Positions 1-10,789 of a stretch of 64,000 bases of DNA are shown one piece after another. Location: NCBI RefSeq assembly GCF_024171485.1, contig NZ_JALJZX010000001.1, positions 744,001 to 808,000 of the forward strand, read 5' to 3'. The stretch's first letter is position 1. Every line of letters begins with the position of its first letter. This DNA comes from Chryseobacterium sp. HSC-36S06 (lineage in GTDB: Bacteria; Bacteroidota; Bacteroidia; Flavobacteriales; Weeksellaceae). The position numbers were made by a program, and so were the translations under genes. The notes under the pieces are model-generated. The model saw only the letters and a list, made by a program, of their open reading frames with translations. It did no database searches and was not told the origin of the DNA.

Positions 1-1
1 G

Positions 2-2086
2 AAAGGAAATTTGGTAGCCGTAATCTCCAACGGAACCGCTGTTTTAGGATTGGGAGATATTGGTGCAGAAGCGTCGAAACCGGTAATGGAAGGAAAAGGT
101 CTGTTGTTTAAAATCTTCGCAGATATCAATGTTTTCGATATTGAAATCGATGAAAAAGACCCCGATAAATTCATCGAGATTGTAAAAGGAATTGCTCCGA
201 CTTTTGGGGGGATCAACCTTGAAGACATCAAAGCTCCCGAAGCTTTTTATATCGAGCAGCGTTTGAAGGAAGAACTCAATATTCCCCTGATGCACGATGA
301 CCAGCACGGAACAGCAATAATTTCTGCAGCAGCGTTAATTAATTCACTCGAAATTGCCGGAAAGAAAATTGATGAAGTAAAAATGGTGGTGAACGGCGCC
401 GGAGCTGCGGCCATTGCCTGCACTAAACTTTACGTGGAATTGGGTCTGAAGAAAGAAAATATCCTGATGTGTGATTCCAAAGGAATCATTAATCATAAAA
501 GAGAAAATCTTACCCCAGAAAAGATAGATTTTGTCGCACAAACTGATCTGGAAACGCTTTCGGATGCACTGAAAGGCGCTGATGTTTTTGTCGGTCTCTC
601 AAAAGGAAACGTCATGACACCGGAAATGCTTCTTTCAATGGCAGACAATCCTATCGTTTTTGGTTTGGCCAACCCGAATCCCGAAATAGAGTATGACCTG
701 GCAATGGAAACCAGAAAAGATACCATCATGGCAACCGGCCGAAGCGATTATCCTAATCAGGTAAACAATGTACTCGGCTTCCCTTACATTTTCCGTGGCG
801 CGCTCGATGTGCAGGCGACCGGCATTAATGAAGCCATGAAACTTGCTGCAGTTCACGCAATTGCGAATTTGGCCAAAGAACCGGTTCCGGAAGCGGTGAT
901 TTTAGCCTATAATTTAAAGAATTTAAGTTTCGGAAGAGAATATTTCATTCCTAAACCTTTCGATAACAGATTGATTACTAAAGTTTCCATGGCCGTAGCT
1001 AAGGCTGCTATGGAAAGCGGAATCGCCGGAAAACCGATTGAAAACTTTGAGGATTACGAAAACGGTCTTCTCGACAGAATGGGCCGTGACGAAAAACTCA
1101 TCCGTATGATGCAGAACCGCGCGAGATCGAACCCGAAAAGAGTTACCCTCGGAAACGCCGAAGAATACAACGTGCTGAAAGCTGCACAGATTCTTTATGA
1201 AGAAGGAATTGCACAACCGATACTTTTAGGTGAGAAAAAATACATCAAAGAGCAGATGAAGAAATTCGGGATCGAAATCGAAGTCCCGATTGTTGATCCT
1301 GCAGATGATGACCAGGAAGAAAACCGAAAAATTTATAGAGAAGACCTTTGGAAACTCCGCCAACGCAAAGGCATGAACGAATATAAAGCCAAAAGATTTG
1401 TGCGACAGCGCGATTATTTTGGTCCCTTGATGTTGAGAAATGGTGATACAGATGCGTTAATTGTTGGTTTTTCCAAAAATTATTCTTCGACTTTAAGACC
1501 TGTGCTGGAGATCATTGAGAAAGAAAAAGGAGTAGACAAAGTTTCATCGATGATGATGATTTTGACGGAGAAAAAACCGATTTTCTTCGCTGATACTTCA
1601 GTCGTGCAAAACCCGACAGCTCAGGATTTGGTAAGTATTGCAAGAATGTCTGAAATTGTGGTGAAATCTTTTGCGATCGAACCGCGAATTGCCATGCTTT
1701 CTTTTGAGAATTTCGCGGGGATTTCCGAGACTTCTAAAAAAGTTGCGGAGGCAGTGAGTATTCTTCATGAGAAATATCCGAAAATGATCGTTGATGGGGA
1801 AATACAACCTGATTTTGCGATGGATGCGGATCATCTTTCCGATTATCCGTTCTCTAAACTGGGAACCACACCGGCAAACGTATTTGTTTTCCCGAATCTT
1901 GAAAGTGCGAATCTTTCCTACAAAATTATCCGCGGAATGAAAGTGGCGCAGGTTGTGGGGCCAATCTTAATGGGTCTTAAGCAGCCGGTTCACGTGCTTC
2001 AGATGCGCGCAAGTGTTGATGAAATCGTCAACTTAGCTACAATCGCAGTGCTTGATGCTCAAAAAAGAGAGGAAATGAAACAGTAA
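2..2086 (+). CDS. maeB: NADP-dependent malic enzyme, MaeB type (5' end missing)
   Basis: Oxidative decarboxylation of malate to pyruvate and CO2, giving NADPH. The reading frame is open from base 2, and the TTG at 11 is an internal Leu codon, so the gene starts before the window. Full MaeB proteins are about 760 residues, so roughly 70 N-terminal residues are missing. The malic-enzyme part shows the metal/substrate segment DDQHGTAI, a dinucleotide fold with [10 protein letters not shown], and LANPNPEI. From about residue 370 to the end the protein matches the phosphotransacetylase-like domain that defines the MaeB class; in this family that domain is regulatory (acetyl-CoA sensing) and not an active Pta. 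A strong hairpin terminator follows, so the gene ends its transcription unit. Identification is secure; only the start is unseen. Confidence 0.95.
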   Translation, partial: KGNLVAVISNGTAVLGLGDIGAEASKPVMEGKGLLFKIFADINVFDIEIDEKDPDKFIEIVKGIAPTFGGINLEDIKAPEAFYIEQRLKEELNIPLMHDDQHGTAIISAAALINSLEIAGKKIDEVKMVVNGAGAAAIACTKLYVELGLKKENILMCDSKGIINHKRENLTPEKIDFVAQTDLETLSDALKGADVFVGLSKGNVMTPEMLLSMADNPIVFGLANPNPEIEYDLAMETRKDTIMATGRSDYPNQVNNVLGFPYIFRGALDVQATGINEAMKLAAVHAIANLAKEPVPEAVILAYNLKNLSFGREYFIPKPFDNRLITKVSMAVAKAAMESGIAGKPIENFEDYENGLLDRMGRDEKLIRMMQNRARSNPKRVTLGNAEEYNVLKAAQILYEEGIAQPILLGEKKYIKEQMKKFGIEIEVPIVDPADDDQEENRKIYREDLWKLRQRKGMNEYKAKRFVRQRDYFGPLMLRNGDTDALIVGFSKNYSSTLRPVLEIIEKEKGVDKVSSMMMILTEKKPIFFADTSVVQNPTAQDLVSIARMSEIVVKSFAIEPRIAMLSFENFAGISETSKKVAEAVSILHEKYPKMIVDGEIQPDFAMDADHLSDYPFSKLGTTPANVFVFPNLESANLSYKIIRGMKVAQVVGPILMGLKQPVHVLQMRASVDEIVNLATIAVLDAQKREEMKQ

Positions 2087-2110
2087 TAAAACTGTGTAAT
2101 AATTTATATA

Positions 2111-2140
2111 AAACTGCGGACCAATGTCCGCAGTTTTTTT
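2111..2140 (+). terminator. Rho-independent terminator after maeB
   Basis: Perfect 11-bp stem (AAACTGCGGAC / GTCCGCAGTTT) with a 4-nt loop and a run of T, 24 nt after the maeB stop codon. Confidence 0.9.
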
Positions 2141-2256
2141 ATTTCAATCGTGCAAAAACTGTTCATAGTAATTTCTGGATTTTACTAAAAAACATGTAAA
2201 AAAATGGATCTTTTACGGAAAGGAGAAAAGCATATGGATTAAAATTTTAAAAATCT

Positions 2257-2264
2257 TATATTTG
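2257..2264 (+). promoter_or_regulatory. Bacteroidota -7 element for ruvA-sprA
   Basis: TATATTTG matches TAnnTTTG, 20 nt before the ruvA ATG. The -33 region is weak (no clear TTTG 19-20 nt upstream). Confidence 0.55.
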
Positions 2265-2283
2265 GCTCTTTCAAAAACATAAA

Positions 2284-2868
2284 ATGATTTATTCTTTAAA
2301 AGGGACAGTTCAGGAACTTAATCCCACTTCAGTAATTGTTGATGTAGGCGGTGTCGGTTATTTTGTCGGGATCAGTTTGCAGACTTCAGAAAAACTGGTT
2401 TTAGGCCAGCCAACGTTTCTCCATATTCAGCAGATAATTCGTGAGGATGCGCACTTGCTCTTCGGGTTTAACACAATTTTAGAAAAAGAACTCTTCAATC
2501 TGTTAATTTCTGTTAATGGAGTAGGTCCGGTTTCTGCCATCATTATGCTGTCCTCTTTAAGTCTTGAAGAAATCGCTTCGGCCATTATGAACAATAACAG
2601 TTTACTGCTTCAGAAAGTGAAAGGAATCGGGACGAAAACCGCGGAAAGAATCATTGTGGATCTGCGTGATAAAGTCCAAAAATTCAAGGTTTCTGATGAA
2701 AATATTTCTACATTTGTAAATAATAAAGTAAAAGAAGAGGCGTTATCTGCATTAGAGGTTTTGGGGATTTCCAAAAAAATGAGTGAGAAGATTGCAGACC
2801 GTGTTCTAAAGCAAAATCCGGATTTCTCAGTTGAAGATTTGGTGAAGCAAATTTTAAAAAACATTTAA
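2284..2868 (+). CDS. ruvA: Holliday junction branch migration protein RuvA
   Basis: Subunit that binds four-way DNA junctions and loads the RuvB motor for branch migration during recombinational repair. At 194 residues it has normal RuvA length. The N-terminal OB-fold starts MIYSLKGTVQEL and includes VDVGGVGYFVGIS. Two helix-hairpin-helix motifs follow: LLISVNGVGPVSAI around residue 75 and LQKVKGIGTKTAERII around residue 110. The C-terminal RuvB-contacting domain (EEALSALEVLGIS) is present after an acidic linker. The stop codon is only 3 nt before the sprA start, so the two genes form an operon; this ruvA-sprA pairing is seen in other flavobacteria. Confidence 0.95.
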   Translation: MIYSLKGTVQELNPTSVIVDVGGVGYFVGISLQTSEKLVLGQPTFLHIQQIIREDAHLLFGFNTILEKELFNLLISVNGVGPVSAIIMLSSLSLEEIASAIMNNNSLLLQKVKGIGTKTAERIIVDLRDKVQKFKVSDENISTFVNNKVKEEALSALEVLGISKKMSEKIADRVLKQNPDFSVEDLVKQILKNI

Positions 2869-2871
2869 CAT

Positions 2872-5800
2872 TTGGAGAAGAATAGTTTTTTTCAGCATAA
2901 ATTTTTTCTGTTAGTATTCCTTTGTGTCTCTTTTGCGAATGCTTTTGCGCAGGTAAAACCGGCGGACAGCAGCTCAGTAAGACAGGATTTTTCGTTACCT
3001 AACCCAACACGATACGAGGCATTTTATGATGTCGCAAGCGGAATGTATGTTCTGTATCCTAAAATCGGAAATATGGTGGTCGGCAATCCTGTGTCGATGA
3101 CTTCGGCAGAATATTACCAGTACATGCTCAATAATCAGCTGAGCGAATATTACAAAGAAAAATCATCGGTAAATAATCTGGGTTACAGAAAAGATCAGAC
3201 TGATGCGGAAAAAAAAGGGCTGCTGCCAAGCCTCAACATTAAGAATAAATTATTCGAATCGATTTTCGGAGGCAATAAAATTGAAATTATTCCTCAGGGG
3301 TTTGCTTCTTTCGATATTGGCGGACTTTACCAAAAAATCGACAATCCATTAATCCTGCCTCAGAACAGAACCAATTTCGCTATTGATATCCAGCAGCGTA
3401 TTCAGTTGGGATTGCTGGGTAAAGTAGGTGAAAATCTGCAGCTTAAAGCCAATTATGATACCCAGAGCGGGTTTGCTTTTGAGAACAGAATGAATCTGGT
3501 GTGGCAGGCAAAAGGAACCTGGAAAGATCTGCAAAGCAAAGGATTAAATGATAAAACAACCGGCGGCGAAGACAAAATTATTAAAAGAGTAGAATTCGGT
3601 AACGTAAATATGCCGCTTTCTACAAGCCTGATCCGTGGTTCAGAATCTCTGTTTGGTTTAAAGACTGAATTTCAGTTGGGTAAAACTACCGGAACCCTTG
3701 TATTCTCACAACAACAGGGAGAAGCACGTAACATTATCGCGCAGGGTGGCGGCGTAATGAATACCTTTAAACTCAATGCCATTGATTACGAAGACAACCA
3801 GCATTACTATTTAGGTCATTATTTCCTGAATTCTTACGATAATGCATTACTGAATTATCCTCAGATTAATTCCAGAATCAGTATCACAAGGATCGAGGCC
3901 TGGGTTTTGGATCAGGGTTCGGGAAATCTCCAGGATCAGAAAGGAATTTTGGGGATTCGTGATTTGGGAGAAGGTGTTTCCGGTTATCCCGACAACTCGC
4001 AGAATAATCTTTACCAGGGAATCGTAAGTCTTGGCGCTGGAATCCGGGACGTCAATACTGCATACAATGCGATTAATGGGCAGTCTTTTCCAAATGCCAA
4101 CGGTTCTCCGGAGACTTATACTGATGGGGAGCAGTTTATCTTCAACCGAAAGGCGAGAAAATTGAATCAGAACGAATTCAAATTTCATCCGCAGTTGGGG
4201 TATTTGTCATTGAATCAAAGACTTAACGATAATCAGCTCCTAACGGTCGCTTATACCTACACGCTGAACGGAGACAATAAAGTGTATAAGGTGGGTGAAT
4301 TTTCGGAAGAAAGTCCGGTGCTCATCACGAAGCTTTTGAAATCGAATACCAAAACAACGACGACTACGCCGATGTGGGATTTGATGATGAAGAATATTTA
4401 TGCGCTGAATTCAAATGACATTAATCAGGACGGATTTTTACTGAATGTTTATTTAAGAGATGCCCAGAACGGGAAAGTAAATTATTTGCCGAATACACCG
4501 GTTCAGGATATTAATCTCCTGAAACTTTTCAATTGGGACCGTCTCAACATGAATAACGATTTACAGGAGAACGGAACCACAACCGGAGACGGTATTTTCG
4601 ATTTTGTACCCGGAATTACGGTAGACCCTGAAAACGGAAAAATTATTTTCACTAAAGCAAAACCTTTTGGTGCTTATTTGCAGAGCGTGCTAGGAAGCAG
4701 CGATCCGAAGTTCGTGTTTAATGAATTGTACGATCAGTTCAAGAACGTGGCTTCTGAAAACCGACTTGCTTTAGGATACACCCTGGAAGGCCGATTCAAA
4801 GGTTCGCAGGGGACCGGAATTTCTTTGGGAGCGATTAATGTTCCGCAGGGATCGGTGAAAGTTATGGCAAACGGCGTACAGCTTCAGGAAGGAATCGATT
4901 ACACCGTAGATTACATGCTGGGAACTGTAAATATCATCAATGAAACGGTGAAGCAGTCGGGACAGGCGATAAACATTTCCCTTGAAAACCAACTGACCTT
5001 CAATACCCAGAGAAAGCGATTCTTAGGACTTAATCTGGAGCGAAAATTCAATGAGCATTTAACCATAGGTGGAACGGTTGTAAACTATGCTGAAACGCCT
5101 CTAACACAGAAGGTGAATTTCGGCCAGGAAGCCGTGAATAATACTATGGCTGGCTTCAATATCCTGTACAACAATGAATTGCCCTTCCTTACCAGGCTTA
5201 CCGATAAAATACCTTTTGTAAATACTGAAGCGGCTTCAAATCTGAGTTTTGCGGCAGAAGGCGCTTATCTGATTCCGGGACAGAACAAAGGAATCGGCGA
5301 CCAGTCTTATATCGACGATTTTGAACAGACCACATCGAAAATTTCTTTAAAGGAACCTGCAATGTGGAGTTTAGCCTCAAAACCTGAAAAAAATCCGGAG
5401 CCTTATTTCTCGAATTCAATATTGAATGATAACCTGGCTTACGGAAACGGCAGGGGTTTGATGACCTGGTATAATATCGATCCGCGTTTTTACGGAATTG
5501 GCGGAAAAGCACCGAACGGAATCAATGCTCAGGCGGTTTCCAATCATGCTTCCAGAAGAGTTCAGACTCAGGAATTGTATAATTCGCGTGATTTCGTAGC
5601 CGGCGAACAGCTTTATACCAATACATTTGATATTAGCTATTTCCCAACCGAAAGAGGTCCGTATAACGTAAATCCTAACAGCGAAAGCACTCAGGAAAGA
5701 TGGGGTGGGTTGATGAGACCGATTTCAGTTTCCAATTTTATCAATTCCAATATTGAATATGTTGAATTCTGGATGATGGATCCTTATGCTGACGGAAATA

Positions 5801-8800
5801 ACTTAGGTGCAAATCCTAAGCTTTTGCTTCACTTGGGTAATGTTTCGGAAGATGTTCTGAAAGACGGAAAACTACAGTACGAAAATGGTTTGCCAACTCC
5901 GAATGTTCCGGCAAATACCACCACTACAAACTGGGGAAGCCAGCCAAACCAATTCCCGATCCTTTATGCTTTTTCCACTGAAAATGAAGAGAGAACAGCG
6001 CAGGATTTAGGGTATGACGGTTTGGACGCTTTTGGTGAAGCTGCAAAGTTCGGGACCAATTTCATCAACCCGGTATCCAATACTCCCGATCCGGCTTCTG
6101 ATGATTTCTTATTTTACCTGTCGGATAAATTCCAGGGAACACAGGCATCTTCGCTTACTGAACGTTATAAATATTTCCGGAATCCTGAAGGAAATTCACA
6201 AAGCAATACGTTGGAAGTAGCTACCCAAACGCCGGATGCAGAAGATGTAAACCGTGATTATAACCTGGATCAAAGCGAAAATTATACACAGTACACTATC
6301 AATCTGGATAAATCGAGCCTTGCGTTGGGTCAGAAATTTATTGTTGATGAAAAAGAAGTTGAAGTTAAATTCCAGAACGGGCAGACTTCCTCCAATAAAT
6401 GGTATCTTTTCCGTGTACCGGTTTCCCAGTTTGATCAGGGACCGAATGAAGGAGGGGTGAAAGATCTTTCAATCCTTAATAATGTGCGTTTTGCAAGAAT
6501 GCTTTTGACAGGATTCGATCAGGCGGCGACCATCCGTTTCGGAACTTTGGATTTGGTAAGAAGCGACTGGAGAAAATATACCAAAGACATCGCAACCAAC
6601 ACCACGGATACTGAAGGAATAAATCCTGTAGACAATAAAAATCTGGATGTAGGAAGCGTAAACCTGGAAGAAAACGGCTTGAATAAACCTCCGTACGTAC
6701 TTCCTCCGGGAATCGAAAGACAGGTTTTAAGCGGAAACGCCGGTGCACAAAGACAGAACGAAGCTTCGCTTTATATGAAAACCGCGCCGATTGAGCCTAA
6801 GACTTCTCGTGGGGTTTTCAAGAATGTGGCTTTAGATATGAGACGTTACAAAAATCTTGAACTTTTTGTACATGCTGAAGATGTAAAAGCTGGCGCACAG
6901 AGCAATGGTTTGGACCCGAACGCTAAATTCTTCATCCGTTTCGGTAGCGATGCGAGCGATAACTATTACGAATACGAAACTTCTTTAACATACACTCCTA
7001 AAAACGCAACTTCGCCGATGGAAATATGGCCGGCGGAAAATTCAGTGGATCTTCTGATTCAGAATTTTGTGGATGCTAAATTGAGACGTGACGGAAATTC
7101 ACAGATTCTGATTGATGACAGAACCGAAGATATGGAATATTCCACCATTGATCCGAACAAAAAAATCTTCATCAAAGGGCGTCCAAGTTTAGGTAATGTA
7201 ACCACCATTATGCTCGGTGTCAGAAATAAAGATGAAGTGAACTCGAAAGACCTGGTACTTTGGGTAAATGAAATCCGTCTTTCTGAAATCGAAAACAAAG
7301 GCGGTTATGCCGGAAATGCAAGTGTGAACTTCAATCTTGGTGATTTTGCTTTAGTGAATGCGAATGCTTCCTACTCAACCATCGGATTTGGTGGAATTAC
7401 CGAAAAACCTTCGGAAAGAGCGCAATCAACCCTTTCAGCATTTAATGTAAATACAACCGTGAATGTTGATAAATTCCTTCCTGAAAAAGCAGGAATGAAG
7501 ATTCCGGTGAACTATTCATACACGCAAACGATAGAGGATCCTAAATACAACCCGTTGGATAATGATGTGACTTTTGAGGAAGCTCCGAACAGAGATCAGC
7601 TGAAAAAAGTTGCAAGAACTTATACCCAGCAGAGAAGCATCGGTGTGATAAACATGCGTAAGGAAAGAATGAATCCGAACAAAAAACCGAAGTTTTATGA
7701 TGTAGAAAACCTTTCTTTAACTACAGTTTACAACGATGATTATTACCGCGATGTTTATACCAAGAAAAACTACCGCCAGTATTTACGGGGCTATGTAGAT
7801 TATAATTACAACTTCAAACCTTGGGTTTTAAGACCATTTAATAAACTGGTTAGCGATACCGCGAAATCTTATAAATATTTAAGGTTCATCAAAGAAGTCA
7901 ACTTCAACCCAGTTCCGACAAGATTATCTTTCAGAACAGAGATCGACAGAAATTATAATGAACTCGAATTCCGCAATATTGAGGCGATTCTTAACGGAAA
8001 TACAGGTCAGGATTTTGATGTGATACGAAACAGAAACTTCTATTTCGGCTGGCAATACGGTTTAGGATTTAATTTTACTAAATCTTTAAAACTCGAAATC
8101 AATTCCGCGATGCGTACACTTAATGACAATTTGAGTGTGAATGACATGAACACTAAGTCGATCTTCGCGGATCCGTTCCGTGCCGGAAGACCGGTACTGT
8201 ACAACCACCGTGTTCAGTTGAATTACCGTTTCCCGTTCGAATATCTGCCTTATCTGGATTTCATCAATGCTGAAGTAGGATATGGATTCACCTATAACTG
8301 GAATGCACGAAGTACGGTGATGACTAATTTTGTAAACCCTGAAACCAATGTTGCTGAAAGTCTCGGAAGCATCGGGCAGAACACCAATAATATTGTTGCC
8401 ACTTCAAGTGTTGATGTTCCCAAGTTCTTCAGCAAATTCAAATATTTCCAGAACATCAATACCAAGATGCAGAAACGCAGACAGGAAATCGATTCCCTGA
8501 ATAATGTTTACAATCTGGCCTGGCAGAAGAAAAACGCAAAACGGAACTTTAAATCTTATAAATTCAAGAACAAGCTGAATCCGGTTCAGAGTATTGCTTA
8601 TGCTTTAACCTCGATCAAGCAGCTCGATATTTCTTATAACGAGAATAATGGAACTGTTCTTCCGGGCTTGCTTTCTGCGCCGAACTGGTACGGTTACGGA
8701 CAGACTTTAGGCGGCCCGACTTATGGTTTCCTTCTTGGTTCTCAGGCAGACATCCGCAGAACGGCAATTGAAAACGGCTGGCTTTCGGACTCTCCGTATA

Positions 8801-9948
8801 TGAATGATCCTTATACGCAGATGAAGAACCAGAATTTCCTTGCCAATGTTCAGATTATGCCGGTTAATGATTTCCGGATCGATGTGAATTTTCTTAAGAA
8901 TTACAACAGCAATTTCATTCAGGGCGGTTATAATGTTGATGCAGACTCCAATGCAGCAAACGGATTCCAGTTTTCATTCGGAACAGATATGATTTCGTAT
9001 TCCAGAACAGCGTGGACTTTTAACACTGCGTTTGTTGACGGGAAAAGTATTTATGATACCATGTACGAAAACGCAAGACAGATTTATCAGCAGTCCGGCG
9101 GGGTTTATAATCCAGTTGATTTTGCCAGCGGTAAAGGTTTGGGAGATGCTTATATCCTGATTCCTGCTTTCCAGGCAGCAGTAGAAGGAAGATCAGTAAA
9201 CGGCGAACTTACCGATCCGAAAAAATCCGGTTTCCCGCTTCCGAACTGGCGTGTGACTTATTCAGGGCTAAAGAACATTCCGTTTGTAAACAGCCAGTTT
9301 TCTAAATTCGATATTCTTCACGGGTATACTTCAACCTACACGGCGACCGGAATACAGTCTAGTGTTGATTATTATAATTTCCAGAATAACCCAACTGCAC
9401 CGCAAACAGATACTTTTGGGAACGAATTCAACCCGTATACCTTCTCGCAAGTCGGTTATGTAGAAGCTTTTGCACCGCTTATCGGCGCCGATGTAACGAT
9501 GAGAAACAATATGCAGTTCCGTGCGCAGTACAACCGCGACAGAATGTTTATGCTCGGCTTGGTGAATCATACGCTGACTGAAGATGCAGGAAATGAATAT
9601 ATCCTCGGTTTCGGTTACATTATGAAAGATTTGAAACTGAAAATGAACTTCAAAGGAAAAGAAAGAACGCTGAAAAGTGATCTGAATATCCGCGGAGATT
9701 TTTCTTTAAGAGACAGCCAGACCAGAATTACCAATATTCTTCAGAACGATTCTCAGGTAACAGGTGGTCAACGGATGATGAGCATCAAACTTTCGGCTGA
9801 TTACAACATGTCGCAGAATTTCAACATCAGATTATTCTACGATCAGCTGCTGACGAGATACAAGATTTCTACAGCCTTCCCGCTGTCCACGGTAAGAGCC
9901 GGTTTAACGGCGACATTTACTTTTGCAGGAAGCGGCGGCGGTTTCTAA
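2872..9948 (+). CDS. sprA: SprA (Sov), type IX secretion system outer-membrane translocon
   Basis: Giant outer-membrane beta-barrel that forms the protein-conducting channel of the type IX secretion system and, where present, supports gliding adhesin export. It is 2358 residues, close to known SprA/Sov proteins. The first 27 residues form a signal peptide ending ANAFAQ, and long stretches of alternating beta-strand sequence continue to the end. The only start that keeps the signal peptide is TTG at 2872; the first in-frame ATG is about 57 codons later, past the cleavage site. Initiation is 3 nt after ruvA, so translation is probably coupled. PorV and plug partners known from other species are not encoded here. 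Presence of SprA implies a T9SS elsewhere in the genome, but whether this strain glides cannot be judged. Confidence 0.95.
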   Translation: MEKNSFFQHKFFLLVFLCVSFANAFAQVKPADSSSVRQDFSLPNPTRYEAFYDVASGMYVLYPKIGNMVVGNPVSMTSAEYYQYMLNNQLSEYYKEKSSVNNLGYRKDQTDAEKKGLLPSLNIKNKLFESIFGGNKIEIIPQGFASFDIGGLYQKIDNPLILPQNRTNFAIDIQQRIQLGLLGKVGENLQLKANYDTQSGFAFENRMNLVWQAKGTWKDLQSKGLNDKTTGGEDKIIKRVEFGNVNMPLSTSLIRGSESLFGLKTEFQLGKTTGTLVFSQQQGEARNIIAQGGGVMNTFKLNAIDYEDNQHYYLGHYFLNSYDNALLNYPQINSRISITRIEAWVLDQGSGNLQDQKGILGIRDLGEGVSGYPDNSQNNLYQGIVSLGAGIRDVNTAYNAINGQSFPNANGSPETYTDGEQFIFNRKARKLNQNEFKFHPQLGYLSLNQRLNDNQLLTVAYTYTLNGDNKVYKVGEFSEESPVLITKLLKSNTKTTTTTPMWDLMMKNIYALNSNDINQDGFLLNVYLRDAQNGKVNYLPNTPVQDINLLKLFNWDRLNMNNDLQENGTTTGDGIFDFVPGITVDPENGKIIFTKAKPFGAYLQSVLGSSDPKFVFNELYDQFKNVASENRLALGYTLEGRFKGSQGTGISLGAINVPQGSVKVMANGVQLQEGIDYTVDYMLGTVNIINETVKQSGQAINISLENQLTFNTQRKRFLGLNLERKFNEHLTIGGTVVNYAETPLTQKVNFGQEAVNNTMAGFNILYNNELPFLTRLTDKIPFVNTEAASNLSFAAEGAYLIPGQNKGIGDQSYIDDFEQTTSKISLKEPAMWSLASKPEKNPEPYFSNSILNDNLAYGNGRGLMTWYNIDPRFYGIGGKAPNGINAQAVSNHASRRVQTQELYNSRDFVAGEQLYTNTFDISYFPTERGPYNVNPNSESTQERWGGLMRPISVSNFINSNIEYVEFWMMDPYADGNNLGANPKLLLHLGNVSEDVLKDGKLQYENGLPTPNVPANTTTTNWGSQPNQFPILYAFSTENEERTAQDLGYDGLDAFGEAAKFGTNFINPVSNTPDPASDDFLFYLSDKFQGTQASSLTERYKYFRNPEGNSQSNTLEVATQTPDAEDVNRDYNLDQSENYTQYTINLDKSSLALGQKFIVDEKEVEVKFQNGQTSSNKWYLFRVPVSQFDQGPNEGGVKDLSILNNVRFARMLLTGFDQAATIRFGTLDLVRSDWRKYTKDIATNTTDTEGINPVDNKNLDVGSVNLEENGLNKPPYVLPPGIERQVLSGNAGAQRQNEASLYMKTAPIEPKTSRGVFKNVALDMRRYKNLELFVHAEDVKAGAQSNGLDPNAKFFIRFGSDASDNYYEYETSLTYTPKNATSPMEIWPAENSVDLLIQNFVDAKLRRDGNSQILIDDRTEDMEYSTIDPNKKIFIKGRPSLGNVTTIMLGVRNKDEVNSKDLVLWVNEIRLSEIENKGGYAGNASVNFNLGDFALVNANASYSTIGFGGITEKPSERAQSTLSAFNVNTTVNVDKFLPEKAGMKIPVNYSYTQTIEDPKYNPLDNDVTFEEAPNRDQLKKVARTYTQQRSIGVINMRKERMNPNKKPKFYDVENLSLTTVYNDDYYRDVYTKKNYRQYLRGYVDYNYNFKPWVLRPFNKLVSDTAKSYKYLRFIKEVNFNPVPTRLSFRTEIDRNYNELEFRNIEAILNGNTGQDFDVIRNRNFYFGWQYGLGFNFTKSLKLEINSAMRTLNDNLSVNDMNTKSIFADPFRAGRPVLYNHRVQLNYRFPFEYLPYLDFINAEVGYGFTYNWNARSTVMTNFVNPETNVAESLGSIGQNTNNIVATSSVDVPKFFSKFKYFQNINTKMQKRRQEIDSLNNVYNLAWQKKNAKRNFKSYKFKNKLNPVQSIAYALTSIKQLDISYNENNGTVLPGLLSAPNWYGYGQTLGGPTYGFLLGSQADIRRTAIENGWLSDSPYMNDPYTQMKNQNFLANVQIMPVNDFRIDVNFLKNYNSNFIQGGYNVDADSNAANGFQFSFGTDMISYSRTAWTFNTAFVDGKSIYDTMYENARQIYQQSGGVYNPVDFASGKGLGDAYILIPAFQAAVEGRSVNGELTDPKKSGFPLPNWRVTYSGLKNIPFVNSQFSKFDILHGYTSTYTATGIQSSVDYYNFQNNPTAPQTDTFGNEFNPYTFSQVGYVEAFAPLIGADVTMRNNMQFRAQYNRDRMFMLGLVNHTLTEDAGNEYILGFGYIMKDLKLKMNFKGKERTLKSDLNIRGDFSLRDSQTRITNILQNDSQVTGGQRMMSIKLSADYNMSQNFNIRLFYDQLLTRYKISTAFPLSTVRAGLTATFTFAGSGGGF

Positions 9949-9953
9949 ATTAT

Positions 9954-9983
9954 AAAACTCAGAATATTTATTCTGAGTTTTTT
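9954..9983 (+). terminator. Terminator after sprA
   Basis: 12-bp stem (AAAACTCAGAAT / ATTCTGAGTTTT) with an ATTT loop and T-rich tail, 6 nt after the sprA stop. Confidence 0.9.
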
Positions 9984-10059
9984 ATTTACCGTTTGCGTTT
10001 TAGCATCTAAGGTGTGATAATACATTTTAAACTAACTCCAAAATCAAAAATTAAATCCC

Positions 10060-10067
10060 TAATTTTG
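10060..10067 (+). promoter_or_regulatory. -7 element for folE; decides its start codon
   Basis: TAATTTTG matches TAnnTTTG. Its last base is the G of the in-frame GTG at 10067, so transcription should begin after that codon. This favours ATG 10085 as the folE start. Confidence 0.6.
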
Positions 10068-10084
10068 TGTTTTCATTAAAAGAT

Positions 10085-10750
10085 ATGAATCAGGATATAG
10101 ATAACGACGACGACCTGTTTACCGGAAAAGATCATACTCCCTTGCGGACAGATGCGTTCGAAAAATCCCCCGAGGAAAAAATTGAAATCATCAAGCACCA
10201 TTTTCATCAGATTATGGAGACTTTAGGGATGGATATGACAGATGATTCTCTGAAAGATTCTCCTAAGCGCGTAGCCAAAATGTATGTAAATGAGATTTTC
10301 GGCGGGCTTCTTCCGGAAAACAAACCGGGTATTTCAACCTTCTCTAATAAGTACAAATACCGACAGATGTTGGTGGAGAAAGATATTACGGTATATTCAT
10401 TTTGCGAACACCATTTTTTGCCCATTATCGGAAAAGCGCATGTTGCCTATATTTCAAACGGTGAAGTAATTGGTCTTTCTAAAATTAACAGGATTGTAGA
10501 TTATTATTCCAAACGTCCGCAGGTTCAGGAAAGATTAACCATGCAGATTGTGGATGCCCTGAAAGAAGCGCTCGGAACAAAAGACGTTGCCTGTATCATC
10601 GATGCGAAACACCTTTGTGTGAATTGTCGCGGGATTAAGGATACTGCCAGCTCTACAATCACAGCAGAACTCAGCGGAATTTTCAGAACCAATCCGATTA
10701 CAAGACAGGAGTTCCTTCATTATGTAGGCAGTCATGCAAAGTTTGATTAA
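10085..10750 (+). CDS. folE: GTP cyclohydrolase I FolE
   Basis: Converts GTP to 7,8-dihydroneopterin triphosphate, the first step of tetrahydrofolate (and possibly pterin) synthesis. Length is 221 residues from ATG 10085. The zinc site is complete: CEHH (Cys107, His110 in this numbering) and the Cys in HLCVNCRG (Cys178). Family motifs FLPIIGKAHVAYI, GLSKINRIVDYYSKRPQVQE and ERLTMQI are intact. The N-terminal 30 residues are acidic and variable, as usual. A GTG six codons upstream is in frame but overlaps the predicted -7 promoter element, so it would lie outside the mRNA. The gene is followed by cysS after 39 nt, probably in the same transcript. Confidence 0.95.
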   Translation: MNQDIDNDDDLFTGKDHTPLRTDAFEKSPEEKIEIIKHHFHQIMETLGMDMTDDSLKDSPKRVAKMYVNEIFGGLLPENKPGISTFSNKYKYRQMLVEKDITVYSFCEHHFLPIIGKAHVAYISNGEVIGLSKINRIVDYYSKRPQVQERLTMQIVDALKEALGTKDVACIIDAKHLCVNCRGIKDTASSTITAELSGIFRTNPITRQEFLHYVGSHAKFD

Positions 10751-10789
10751 CGTATTGTAATATTACTCTTTTAAACCACAATTTTAAAA

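Noticed and set aside
10067-10084. GTG start of folE
   Set aside because: The GTG overlaps the predicted -7 promoter element, so it would not be in the mRNA; ATG 10085 was preferred.
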